Origin: Coccinella septempunctata
Lineage: Eukaryota; Arthropoda; Insecta; Coleoptera; Coccinellidae
DNA length: 64,000 bases
Assembly: GCF_907165205.1 (NCBI RefSeq)
Contig: NC_058193.1
Coordinates: 6,882,001 to 6,946,000, forward strand
Direction: 5' to 3'
Below are positions 35,501-44,640 of this stretch, in pieces; positions within the stretch are counted from its first letter, which is position 1, and the number at the start of each line of letters is the position of its first letter. Position numbers and translations under genes: made by a program. The notes beneath the pieces are model-generated. The model searched no databases. It saw only the letters and a program-made list of their open reading frames with translations, and was not told the origin of the DNA.

Positions 35501-35667
35501 CTGACCCCGTTTATGTTCCAGGAGGAGGGAATTTTTCCTAGTTGTATGTTCCATTATTTCAGTTTACTGAACATTCCTTGGAGTTTTTTCTCCATCTCTC
35601 TTTCAATTTTCAACATGATTTTGTTGAAAATTCTTTCAGTAAAAGTGTCTAAATCGTCGAAAGAGAC
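32593..35667 (-). mobile_element. Jockey-clade retrotransposon, 5' truncated, 12-bp TSD
   Basis: AAGACAACTTCA at 32581-32592 and 35668-35679 is a perfect 12-bp TSD. A nine-base T run at 32593-32601 is the poly(A) tail read from the other strand. The 5' end lies in the last codons of ORF1 (ERIFNKIMLKIEREMEKK, ending before 35560). Removal of element plus one TSD restores the frame of the host endonuclease (ITAEVVL then SDFIVPDG). Length is 3,075 bp. Confidence 0.95.
32874..35545 (-). pseudogene. Jockey ORF2: endonuclease and reverse transcriptase
   Basis: The endonuclease starts near 35545 with SWNINGVRTRKSEI and PDIIALQETRIKP (catalytic Glu), in frame with the 369-residue block at 35409-34300. 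That block has ICIGDFNCKSPEWN and NHNPIELTI. It then runs through the linker to the fingers of the reverse transcriptase. RT blocks include IPAEQFGFRRDHSTEQQLLR and LLDVARAFDRVW (33950-33800). After a frameshift come EAGVPQGSVLGPLLYNIYV (33660-33600) and, shifted again, a YADDTGIA block (about 33545). Thumb and C-terminus run to 32874 (GITLDKGLTWRSHI, YGSGAWG). At least three frameshifts make it inactive, but long stretches are undamaged. The insertion is younger than the element it sits in. Confidence 0.85.
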
Positions 35668-35789
35668 AAGACAACTTCAGCCGTGATGGACCTTCTTATA
35701 TAAAAACCAACACCTCCACCAATACGAGCGACACGATCCCTCCTGAAAAATCTGAAATCAGGGATGCTCAGACTATCGTCATCAGTATA

Positions 35790-38696
35790 CGGGGTCTTTC
35801 ACGAGGAACCTCACCCATATTTATACGGGAAACTACTGAACGTATTTTCATGAAATTCAGCACTTATAAGTATTTCACGATGCTGATGAAATCTAAAATA
35901 TTTTCAAGGCATGAGCACCTCCGGTTTTTCCGGAAATGACGTCAAATTCCGTTTTTCAAATTAGAACACCATTTTTTTATTGCAGAAATAGATTCCTTAA
36001 AAAAGTTATTTTGATGTAACATTTTTCAGTTCTGGTTGGAAAATTCTCTCTGAGCGGGAAAATTCGAAAAAAAAAATCGAAAATAGAGCTCCGCTGAAAC
36101 AAGAATAACTTCGAGGTTTTTGGATGGATAATTTTCATTTTTGGGATTTTTCAAGATGTAAGATTGATGTATCCACTTTGAAAATCGAAATCGCGATTCA
36201 TGATACAGGGGGTGAAAAAATCGCTTTCAAAGTTAGGGATGACAAAATCGTGAAAAATCAATTTTTTCAAATTAGAACCCCATTTTTTTATGGCAGATAT
36301 TGAATCTACGTTAAAAAATAATGTGAGTGTATGCATCACATCCTTGCCCTAAAATGGATATTTTCTGAGTTATTCACAAAAAACTGTTTTTCGTCTTGAA
36401 TTTTCAGCTATTTCTTTTCCCTTCACGCCAAAAAGATGAAATTTTCAGGAACTGTTATTTGAACCATGCTGTAGATTTTTCACCTCTTCTTGAAACCGAC
36501 TTCAAGTTACTATTAGGAGAACCATGGCAAACTCTCGCAGTTATAACTAGAGAAGATGCTCAAAGTTTTGACCGTTAATTTCTAGACATTTATTTATACG
36601 TCTCAGGAATGCTTCGTGCGTTGCTCTTCTTATTTCATCGGGAGGAAGAGATCTGCAAAAGTGTTTAAAAACCAAATTGAGTTTCAAAACTATGAATCTA
36701 AAAATCTCAACAAACCTGAACGCATTTCTGACTCGTTCTATGCAGTCCTCTTTATCAGTCAGGGGAGTTGAGTAGACAATATTTTTTATCCTACCCCAAA
36801 CATAATAGTCTAAAGGAGTTAAATCGGGAGAACGTGGTGGCCAAAGATGTGGACCATTGTTTGCCAACCATCGATCTTCAAATAGCCTGTAGAGGATAAT
36901 TGACACATTGAGTGAATTGTGTGGAGGCGCGCCATCTTGTTGATACCATAAGTCATTATGGTTCTGTACTAGCGGCTCAATTATTTAAGTCAATATGTCA
37001 GAATATCTATCTCCTAAGGGAGAACATTCTTCAAATAATGCAAACATGTGTAGTGTTCTATCTTACCAGTTAAAGTCCCATCATAAATGCGAACATCGAG
37101 AATTGCATTATTTTTGATGGCGCAAAAAACATTGAAACTCCAGGTCTCTTGAAAGTTCCATTGTCTGAAGTGGTGGTTGTTCTCTTCATCTCAATAATGA
37201 CTGTTATGCCTATTGAAAGAACCATTCTTTGTGAATTTAGATTCATCTGTCCAAATTATACAGTCCAAAAAGTTTTCATTCTCTTGAAATCGAATCATCA
37301 TAGCTTCGCAAAACTCTGTTCTCCTGACGAAATCAGTTTCCTTCAAATGCTGTACCCTATTGAATTTATATGGGTGCATTTTATGTTTTTTTAATATTCT
37401 CCAAACACTCGATTGAGATAATCCCAGATCAATCTCGGCATCTTTGAGAGAATTTTGAGGATTCACACGAAAATATGCAAGAACTGTAATTTCGTTGTTC
37501 TCATCTTCTACTACACTTTTTTCTCTGTGTATAGTTTTCTTAACGAAAGATCCGACATTTCTCAAGTTTGTCATGGTTCTGTTAATGGTATCTCTCGTTG
37601 GTCTGGGTCGGTCAGGAAACCTCTCAATGAACAGTCGAATCGTTCTATCTACAACTTTATTACATTCTCCATGAAGTAGAATGAGATTTAAATAATCTTC
37701 ATTGGTAAAATTAGGCATAGTGATCGATTTTATAACTTAATACGAATTATCACCAAATTAATAGTAAACACAAAATGCTACTGAATAAAGAGGAATTTGG
37801 CAGATGTAATTAATGATATCTATCCTTAAAAAAAAAGAATGTAAAACATGGTAAGTTTTTGCATATGGTTCATAAGGAATTATTTATTTATCACTGGAGA
37901 GAAAACCGATGGCCGATTAGTTGAAATAAAGAGGTTTCCGATACAAATTCGAATCAAAATTCGCCATCTATTTAGGAACAACCTGTAACTGCTCTTGCAT
38001 ATTAGGGTAGTAAAATCTAAAACATGGTTTAAGTAACAGTTCCTGAAAATTTCATCGCGTGAAGGGAAAAGAAATAGCTGAAAATTCAAGACGAAAAACA
38101 GTTTTTTGTGAATAACTCAGAAAATATCTATCTTAGGGCAAGGATGTGATGCATACACTCACATTATTTTTTAACGTAGATTCAATATCTGCCATGAAAA
38201 AATGGGGTTCTAATTTGAAAAAATTGATTTTTCACGATTTTGTCATCCCTAACTTTGAAAGCGATTTTTTCACCCCCTGTATCATGAATCGCGATTTCGA
38301 TTCTCAAAGTGGATACATCAATCTTACATCTTGAAAAATCCCAAAAATGAAAATTTTCCATCCAAAAACCTCGAAGTCATTCTTGTTTCAGCGGAGCTCT
38401 ATTTTCGATTTTTTTTTCGAATTTTCCCGCTCAGAGAGAATTTTCCAACCAAAGCTGAAAAATGTTACATCAAAATAACTTGAAATTTTCTAAGGAATCT
38501 ATTTCTGCAATAAAAAAATGGTGTTCTAATTTGAAAAACGGAAGTTGACGTCATTTCCGGAAAAACCGGAGGTGCTCATGCCTTGAAAATATTTTAGATT
38601 TCATCAGCATCGTGAAATACTTATAAGTGCTGAATTTCATGAAAATACGTTCAGTAGTTTCCCGTATAAATATGGGTGAGGTTCCTCGTGACCCTG
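35790..38696 (-). mobile_element. Mariner-like (DD41D) transposon with ~690-bp TIRs
   Basis: The two arms, about 35790-36480 and 38006-38696, are inverted repeats with few differences. TA dinucleotides flank both ends (35788-35789 and 38697-38698). The tips read CGGGGTC and, reverse complement of the right, CAGGGTC, then ACGAGGAACCTCACCC in both. TIRs of this length are unusual for the Tc1/mariner superfamily, whose TIRs are mostly tens of bases. It interrupts the CR1-like endonuclease at WLDEY. Length is about 2.9 kb. Confidence 0.88.
36547..37718 (-). pseudogene. Mariner-superfamily transposase, DD41D
   Basis: From the start at 37718 (MPNFTNEDYLNLILLHGE) the N-terminus is the helix-turn-helix type found in DUF4817 proteins, with RFPDRPRPTRDTI (residues 31-43). 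It is followed by LGLSQSSVWRILKKHKMHPY, a second HTH. The first catalytic Asp is in IIWTDESKFTKNG. The frame breaks near 37190 and there is a stop near 36985. The second Asp is in YQQDGAPPHN (about 36945) and the third in SPDLTPLDYYVW. I count 41 residues between the second and third, against 34 in classical mariner. The C-terminus ends at 36547. This lineage has been called visitor-like in the literature; that name is from memory. Confidence 0.85.
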
Positions 38697-38844
38697 TATT
38701 CATCCAGCCAGGTTTCAGACAATCCCACAACATCCAAACCCCAATGCAACATAACATCAAACAAGCGATCTACTTTCGGAAACAGAGAACGAACATTGAA
38801 ATGAGCAATTTTTACGAATTTGCTTGAATTATTCATATTTACAT

Positions 38845-41690
38845 TCAATACTGAATTCTAGATTTCAACCTATTAGTTTGACTCAAATAATATGGACATT
38901 CAGCACTATTCGCAGTATGACATATATCGTAGTTGGTTTTCAAACCAGAATTACTATCTATACAATTTGTACACATCTTATCGGAAGAATCGCAAAATTT
39001 CTTTTCATGCGAACACGAGCAGTTGGGACAAACAACTGTAGAACTCTTGCAATCCTTTCTATAATGACCGAACTTACAGCATTTGAAACATTTAATCAAA
39101 CTGAAATGCTCCTTCACAAAACATCTTGACCAACCCAAATATAGAAAACCTATACTAATAATACTTTTGAATAAAATGGGATTTGTCTCTAATACAATGT
39201 TGAACTTATGTTTATATTTCATCTTCGTTATTACCCAGTCAACCAGTTTCAGTCACAGGGAAGTTGTTGGGAATTACCACTGTGGAAATGCGACTTCACA
39301 ATGTTGATTTAAAAAAAGGCCACCAGTACTTACTGGAGAGTGCTTAATGTCCGCAACATCGCATATCGCGGGTAATTACCCAGTACATCACATAGTAGGT
39401 GTAAAAAAAGCACCCTAGACAGCAACTTTGCGACTTCTCATTTTGGAGGTTTTTGGAACGATTATTTTGACAGAATAAACTACCAAAGTGTATCCTCTAT
39501 TGAAGTTATATTCATGTTCAATTTGATAATTACCATCGTGGCAATCAATTTGCACTCTATATTCGAGGCGTTCCGAGGAAAAGTGACCCAAGCTACAATT
39601 TTTCTGAGATTGAATTAACAGTAAGAACTGCCTGAAAATGAATCAAAATTTTATATACTCGTAAACTCAATTTCAGAAAAAATGTAGCTTGGGCCTCTTC
39701 AGCTCTGAACGCCTCATTTGTACCCTGTGTTTACTCTTTACTCTTACCTACATATATTTCGCATTCTGCTCTCATCCTCAAAAGGGAAATTGAACAACTA
39801 TATGAATTACTGATATCTTTTTATTCAAGATTAATATGTTTCATACAAATCCAAATATATAAAATAAAGAACATATATCTTGTTATAAATCTTCATTCCA
39901 CTTCAGGAACGGCATGGTCCAGCTGAAGAGGAAAAAATCAGAGCTGTATTGATAGTAATAAATTGAGTGTCATGAAAAATCTAACAACAGTAGAAGGTGA
40001 TTTTTTCCAGCACAGTATCTAAAATAATAATTTGAAGTTCTCTCGATGATTCAAATCAATTCCAAGTTTGATTTTGAAGGTTGTGAATGTTACTTATCAC
40101 CTAAATTCATATGAGGTATGTTGAAAGTTGAACGTTACAAAGGTGCAAAAATGGGGAGGATAAGAGGGCCAAGAAGTGATCATGATGTAGTCATTATTTC
40201 AATAGGTTATAACTACTCACCTTTTACTGCAAGTTAATTAATCAATCAACGTCAAGTAACACTTAACTAAAACGAAATTTAATAATAGAACAGCTCGGTT
40301 AACAAAATTATTCTAAAAATTCATTCATGAAGATTTTGTTTGTTCATTCTCTCAACACAACGCAGTCACAGAACGAAACACGTCACACCACGTTTTGCAT
40401 AGCGGGATTTAGGTTATGAGTTAACCTCGAGACCACGTGCTGATAAATAGAACATTTCAGACAGTTACTGAAAGTTTTTCTTAGAGAAGTCGCTGGGTAG
40501 AGTTCATCGAAATTTATTCACAACACATCTTTTCATGTTCTAAAAATATCACAGATTCAATATTTCAAAAATATCAACAGAGAGAAGTCGCATAATAGTA
40601 GCTATGTTCACTTCATTGGAACATCTCGATATGATGTTACATGCAACCACTAGGGATCTAAAGTTGAGGAATTCGCAAACTTAACAATATGCGGACGTTA
40701 ATGTCCTCAATATGAAATCTTAAGTACATCCATGAAACTTCTCAAAGAAGCGCTTCAATGCGATATTTTTGGGTACTCCCTGCGACTTACTGTTACATTT
40801 CTAGTTGACTGGGATTTTGATATCATTCAAGGAACAATTCAGGTGATTTACTCGGATCATTTCAGACAGAAAATTACTTTTAGCTAATGAGAATGAATCT
40901 ACACTATAAACTATCAAACGAAGATTAAGTTTTTTAGGAACCGAAACATTGAAAGAGCCCTTCGTCTCGCTGTTAATTTTCAGTTTCAACTTCTCAAGAG
41001 AACCCTCATCACCACAACTTATCAAAAAGCCATCTCTTATTTCCTAGTTCCCAGCACGTGAACATCATCAGAAATTGGATTCACTTTGGTCTTGATTTCA
41101 TTCTCAATGTCAGCATTGTTTACATTTTTATTTGTCGATTTCACCAACAATACATGGGAATCCCCATCCGTTTTTACAGCCGATGCATATGATTTCTTCG
41201 TATCTTCCGAGTGTGATAAGACTTATTATCAGAAGCGGGTGTCGGAACAGATACATTCAAATTAAATCTTAACTTCATTAAATTATTCGAAAATTCCAAT
41301 TCCGAATTATATTTCTTCAGAAGGGATTTTTCCCTGTTCAGGCATTCAATTTCTTTCCTTAGAATACTCTCGTTCACAGTGGCTTCACTAACCGAAAAAG
41401 ATTGCAGACAAGATTGATTTTTCTTTACTGCATCGGAACAAACACGACACATAAAGTTATCTTTATCGATGAGAATTACCCTTGCTATGGAATCAAAACA
41501 CTTACTGTGTATTTTTGATTCACAACCATCGCCATTGCATTTTATATCACTCGAACAGGTGAACTTCCCACAAAAACGACATTTCTTGTCGGGAGAATCT
41601 GAAGACGAACCACCCACCATCGCAGCTGGTTCAAGAAGTTTTTCCGCTTCTTCGGTTGGGTTCGAATGGTCTTCTTCGTCACTGCATCTT
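38845..41690 (-). pseudogene. CR1-like ORF1: PHD, coiled coil, zinc knuckles
   Basis: ORF1 is the RNA-binding protein of the element. From about 41640 it reads KKCRFCGKFTCSSDIKC then HSKCFDSIARV and FMCRVCSD, a PHD-like finger. A heptad-type stretch follows (ILRKEIECLNREKSLLKKYN, about 41370-41310). Next is a RRM-like region split by frameshifts at 41170-40814. It resumes left of the 1.58-kb insertion at 39222 with CFKCCKFGHYRKDC, CPNCSCSHEKKFC and CTNC zinc knuckles (39115-38960). It ends in a stop at 38845. ORF2 starts one base earlier at 38848, so the two frames overlap by 4 nt, as in coupled translation of related elements. Confidence 0.8.
39234..40813 (-). mobile_element. 1.58-kb element of unknown class, copy B
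   Basis: 1,580 bp, an inverted near-identical copy of 27950-29530 with the same 13-bp TIR. It interrupts ORF1 of the CR1-like element: upstream coding ends at about DIKI (40814 onward) and resumes ITKMKYKHKFN left of 39233. The flanks read TTATTA and ATTTTG, so the TSD is at most a few bases and ambiguous. Confidence 0.8.
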
Positions 41691-42291
41691 ACACTGTAGT
41701 TCTCAGTGGACTCTGCCGCTATGAAGTTGGAGTATTGTTGAGCAAACTGTCGCAGCTCTATCAACAGCCGACTTCTTTCAATTTTACATAATTTAGAAAC
41801 ACTGTGCAGGGCTTCTGTGGGAAATGTTTCGAGTTTCAAGATATAGTCGAATTTTTTGGGGTCCAACCAAGAGCAATCCTGTAAAACGTCTTTGTTTCGT
41901 AAAATCTCTCTTCAATACTCATCCTCGCACAGTATAAAATATCAAAATATACAATTTTGTAATATTGAACTATTGAAATGGAGTCAGCTTGATCTTTGGA
42001 TTTTTCACCGGGCATCAATTTTTTCTTTGACGGTCTTTTCCTCTTGAAGTCCAACTCTAACTCAACATCAATGTCATTTTCGTCTAGCTTGAGATTAACT
42101 GCACTCGCATAAGATTTTGTTTTTGCGTATAATACTTCAAAATGCGCGTCATTCCTTTTGTCCTTAACTTGCTGGAGCAGTGTTTGCACTAAGTTCCAAG
42201 CTAAAGCATAATCAATTGTTTTACTTTGCAAGTAATTAGAAACAGGGGAATTGACCAAAAATAAATCTAGTGAAATAAACGACATAAACAA
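41690..42291 (-). pseudogene. hAT transposase, middle part
   Basis: This block of the hAT transposase belongs to the ZMYM1-like/DUF4371 type. Reading minus, NLVQTLLQQVKDKRNDAHFE (about 42200-42140) is followed by a basic linker with KRKRPSKKK and SIEERFYE. After a frameshift near 41880 comes LKLETFPTEALHSVSKLCKI (about 41840-41780), RSRLLIELRQFAQQYSNF and an acidic tail. The acidic tail normally leads into the C-terminal dimerisation region, which is found 11.5 kb to the left. The join to ORF1 of the inserted non-LTR element is at about 41690, within 50 bp. The N-terminal zinc finger and first catalytic region were not found. Confidence 0.75.
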
Positions 42292-42982
42292 ATTTGGACC
42301 ATTGACTTAACAGGTTTCTTGCTGTGAATCGAGATTTGCTATCAAAACTTCCATCAGAGAGCTTCTTGTTTCTTTTTCTCTTTTTCCTCTCTTTTTTGAA
42401 AACCACTCTTGTAAGTTCTGTTCATTGTTTTTATTCCGTTCGAATAATCGTAATTTTAATTACTCAAACAATGTACCGAAACTCAACGAATAAACATTTA
42501 ACCAAACAAAACTGCGCTGGTTCGCTGTAAATTTAGCAAACGCCAATCGACTTGTATGTGCGCTTGCGCGGCCCTACTGAAAGATCAACAGATCTGATAG
42601 AGCATCGCTGTGCAGTTGTCTGCTGGACAACAATGTAACACAACTCACCACACAGTGGCTCGTGAAAAGCTCTCGTATACACGGCGAGATATAAACTGTT
42701 GTTGGAAGTTTTCTACTTTTGGAAAATGTAAACAAAACATTACCAAGAACACAAAGTAACCTTTAGCCAGACAAAAACTTCAATTTTTTTGAAATTTTTT
42801 GTAGGTCATGTGTGGGGGCCCCTCCGGCCGGGAGCCCTCCGCGATCGCGGATCTGGCTAATCCGGGCCTGCGCATATGAAACTGATAAGATAAAAAATTA
42901 AAATTAATGAAATGAATTTATTTCTACGTGAATCAAAGAATAAACACTCAAAATTAACCATCCGTGCCCGAATTGGACCAAA

Positions 42983-43451
42983 TGTTGTAGGATTGAATTA
43001 AAGTGGACTGTAATATAAATTTTCGAAGATCTTAAAGCCTTCAAATCCTACCTTTTCCGTTGCACTGATCTGGTCTCTCTTGAGTGGTTCTTGGTTGAAG
43101 TGGTGCACAAGTCGGATTCTAACCAAAAGGCTCTCGGCTTTGATGTTCCGCTTTGCAGAAATTGTAGAAACTCTTGTTGGTTGTAGAGAAATCATATTTA
43201 TTTGATGAAAACCGGGTGGAAATTATTGATACGTCTTGCTTATGCGTAGATGTCAATTGACTAGTCGTTTTTAATTGCGTTGATCTATGTGTGCGTCGAA
43301 GACGTAAAAGATAGATTTGAAGGTACAGGGGAAATAGGAAAAATGATTGGTCAATCATGAGTGATATTAATTGAAATGAAATTAAAAATGAAGTTTGTGA
43401 ACCAAATAACAAATATAAAACAAAAAGAAAATGCGGTTTGAACACATCACA
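42983..43451 (-). repeat. BEL/Pao 5' LTR (469 bp)
   Basis: It starts TGTTGTAGG and ends CACATCACA (plus strand), so it is bounded by TG...CA. On the minus strand it is followed directly by ACATTTGGTCCAATTCGGGC, the usual post-LTR sequence of BEL elements. The leader then runs into gag once the hAT insertion is removed. I found no 3' LTR partner: the element's left end is truncated in the protease. Confidence 0.7.
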
Positions 43452-43657
43452 TTAATTGGTCAATTCGGTTGGTTTCGGTTCTGTTGGAGTTGGTCTACGG
43501 CACGTTTTCTTGGGAGATATAAATTCTAGATCGCTGCTCCATAGATGCTGATCCATATTTTTAAATTTATCGATGGACTTGGTGAGCGAAACACCTTTGC
43601 TCTTGATTGATTTTTTCACTAATTTGTGTTTTGGCTTAATGGTGCGATTCTTAAGAG
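43452..43657 (-). pseudogene. Basic C-terminal reading frame abutting the LTR
   Basis: The minus-strand frame of about 68 codons after a TGA includes KPKHKLVKKSIKSKG, MDQHLWSSDLEFISP and KKTCRRPTPTEPKPTE. Its TAA stop comes immediately before the LTR start TGTGATG. It could be the C-terminus of a BEL pol protein (giving a pol-LTR-gag junction as in tandem elements) or part of an unrelated gene into which the LTR inserted. No known domain was recognised. Confidence 0.35.
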
Positions 43658-43679
43658 ACTGTCAGTTTACTCAAAGTAC

Positions 43680-44640
43680 GATTTCGGAGTATTCACACGG
43701 ACGTGTTCACACTTCGGCGTCTGACTGATTGATGAGAAGCGGATTGACGCCATAAGGCGATGTAAGATAACTACTTAATTCGGACTGGCAGAAATCTACA
43801 CCTTCAGTATACCTCGGAGAACATGCCGACATCGATGGTGAGTAGCGACAGACCGGTTTCGCTCTTGTTTGAGCTCGTCAGTGCCACATAACCCAACCAA
43901 ACGATGCCGACTGAATGAAGCAGAGGACATTTCGTCAAAACCCAGCAGCGGCATCGAAGTATTAAATAATTCGATGCGACACCTGGCATTCAACGACCTA
44001 AGCTTTCTCCTACAAGGCTACTCAAGGGTAGATATCTGCGTACATTTCTCTTCTCCCATCGCAGTGTTCTGCTAACGACTCCAGTCTGGAGTCATAGAGA
44101 AAGAAGGAAAAGAGTGCCGACTCAGTGGTAGAATAAATTAAGCGTGATCGAAGCGCCCTTATTGGCAGTAGGTTCGAACTAACATGTTCCGAAAATTGGC
44201 ACCAGGTGGCGCATTGATCGTTTGGAATTCGCATTTTGGCGCCTCAAATCATACAATAAAACAAATTGAATTAATACTCCACTGAAAATTGATAATAAAC
44301 TGTAACTTCCAGTTTATTATCAATCTTCAGTGAGGTTTTCTTCTTGTAATACTTGTTTTTAGAAATGATAATCGACAAATATCAAAATACTTTTTATTAA
44401 ACATTATATTAATTAATACACATTGAGTTTTCTCAAACAAAAAGTAATGAAATAATTTAGTAATGTCAGATTAAATATTATTTTGTATAACCAAATTATT
44501 GAAGAAAAGAACATCCAGATTGAAGACTACACATAATTAATTGAATTCTTCTGACTTTCTAAAATTGCAACGATTACATCATGCATATGAGCAACGTATA
44601 TACAGAATTGCTCACAAACATAACGTAAACACCCTATTCC
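43680..44640. other. No gene recognised; contains one strong hairpin
   Basis: The region is relatively GC-balanced (43700-44250) and includes a GACCGGTTTCGCTC stretch near 43851. Short overlapping frames on both strands have no recognised motif. It may be the remains of an unidentified element. Confidence 0.4.
44280..44332. repeat. Hairpin, 23-bp arms
   Basis: Arms 44280-44302 and 44310-44332 pair with one mismatch (tips CACTGAA and TTCAGTG, inner ATAATAAACTG and CAGTTTATTAT) around a 7-nt loop. It may be the end of a P-like element next to it, a tiny MITE, or chance palindrome growth. Confidence 0.7.

Larger units (their letters stand above)
30277..38848 (-). pseudogene. CR1-like ORF2: endonuclease and reverse transcriptase, split
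   Basis: The endonuclease starts at 38848 with IAHFNVRSLFPKVDRL and VVGLSETWLDE, whose Glu is catalytic. It is cut by the mariner element, resumes 35787-35668 with DSLSIPDFRFFRRDR, is cut by Jockey, and resumes at 32580 with VGSLYR and the GDVNVDQL block (Asp/Asn site). SMSDHRGVYCEID holds the closing SDH motif. A linker and RT follow: DFRPISILPCMSKILEKIL, QSGFRRGFSTTT and LLDFSKAFETLDH (31420-31120). A damaged PQGS block and an ADD catalytic block come at about 30920. The C-terminal region (30842-30330) has LSILNYGLILF. There are multiple frameshifts. Confidence 0.85.
30113..41690 (-). mobile_element. CR1-like non-LTR retrotransposon with three insertions
   Basis: The 3' end is a TTATTA-type repeat (plus-strand AATAAT run at 30117-30143) preceded by a polyadenylation-like signal. 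The 5' end is inside the hAT transposase at about 41690. Without the Jockey (32593-35667), mariner (35790-38696) and 1.58-kb (39234-40813) insertions it is about 4 kb, close to full length. ORF1 and ORF2 are both present, with decay. It is a relative, not a copy, of the element at 8430-14165. Confidence 0.85.
27697..42870 (-). mobile_element. 15.2-kb hAT transposon, swollen by nested insertions
   Basis: The ends are CAGGCCCGGA at 27697 and TCCGGGCCTG ending at 42870. Identical 8-bp TSDs CGCATATG lie at 27689-27696 and 42871-42878. The transposase is on the minus strand, in two blocks: 42291-41690 and 30105-29769. Between them sits a non-LTR element with its own passengers. A 1.58-kb element occupies the 3' part at 27950-29530. 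Without its passengers the hAT would be about 2 kb, too short for a full ZMYM1-like hAT, so it was also internally deleted. It lies in the leader of the BEL/Pao element. Confidence 0.9.

Noticed and set aside
38551..38760. Apparent ORF crossing the mariner end and the endonuclease start
   Set aside because: It joins two different elements across the insertion boundary.
27950..40813. The two 1.58-kb units as terminal inverted repeats of one 12.9-kb transposon
   Set aside because: Each unit has its own CCCAGTC...GACTGGG ends. The flanks are hAT non-coding DNA on one side and CR1-like ORF1 on the other, so they are separate insertions.
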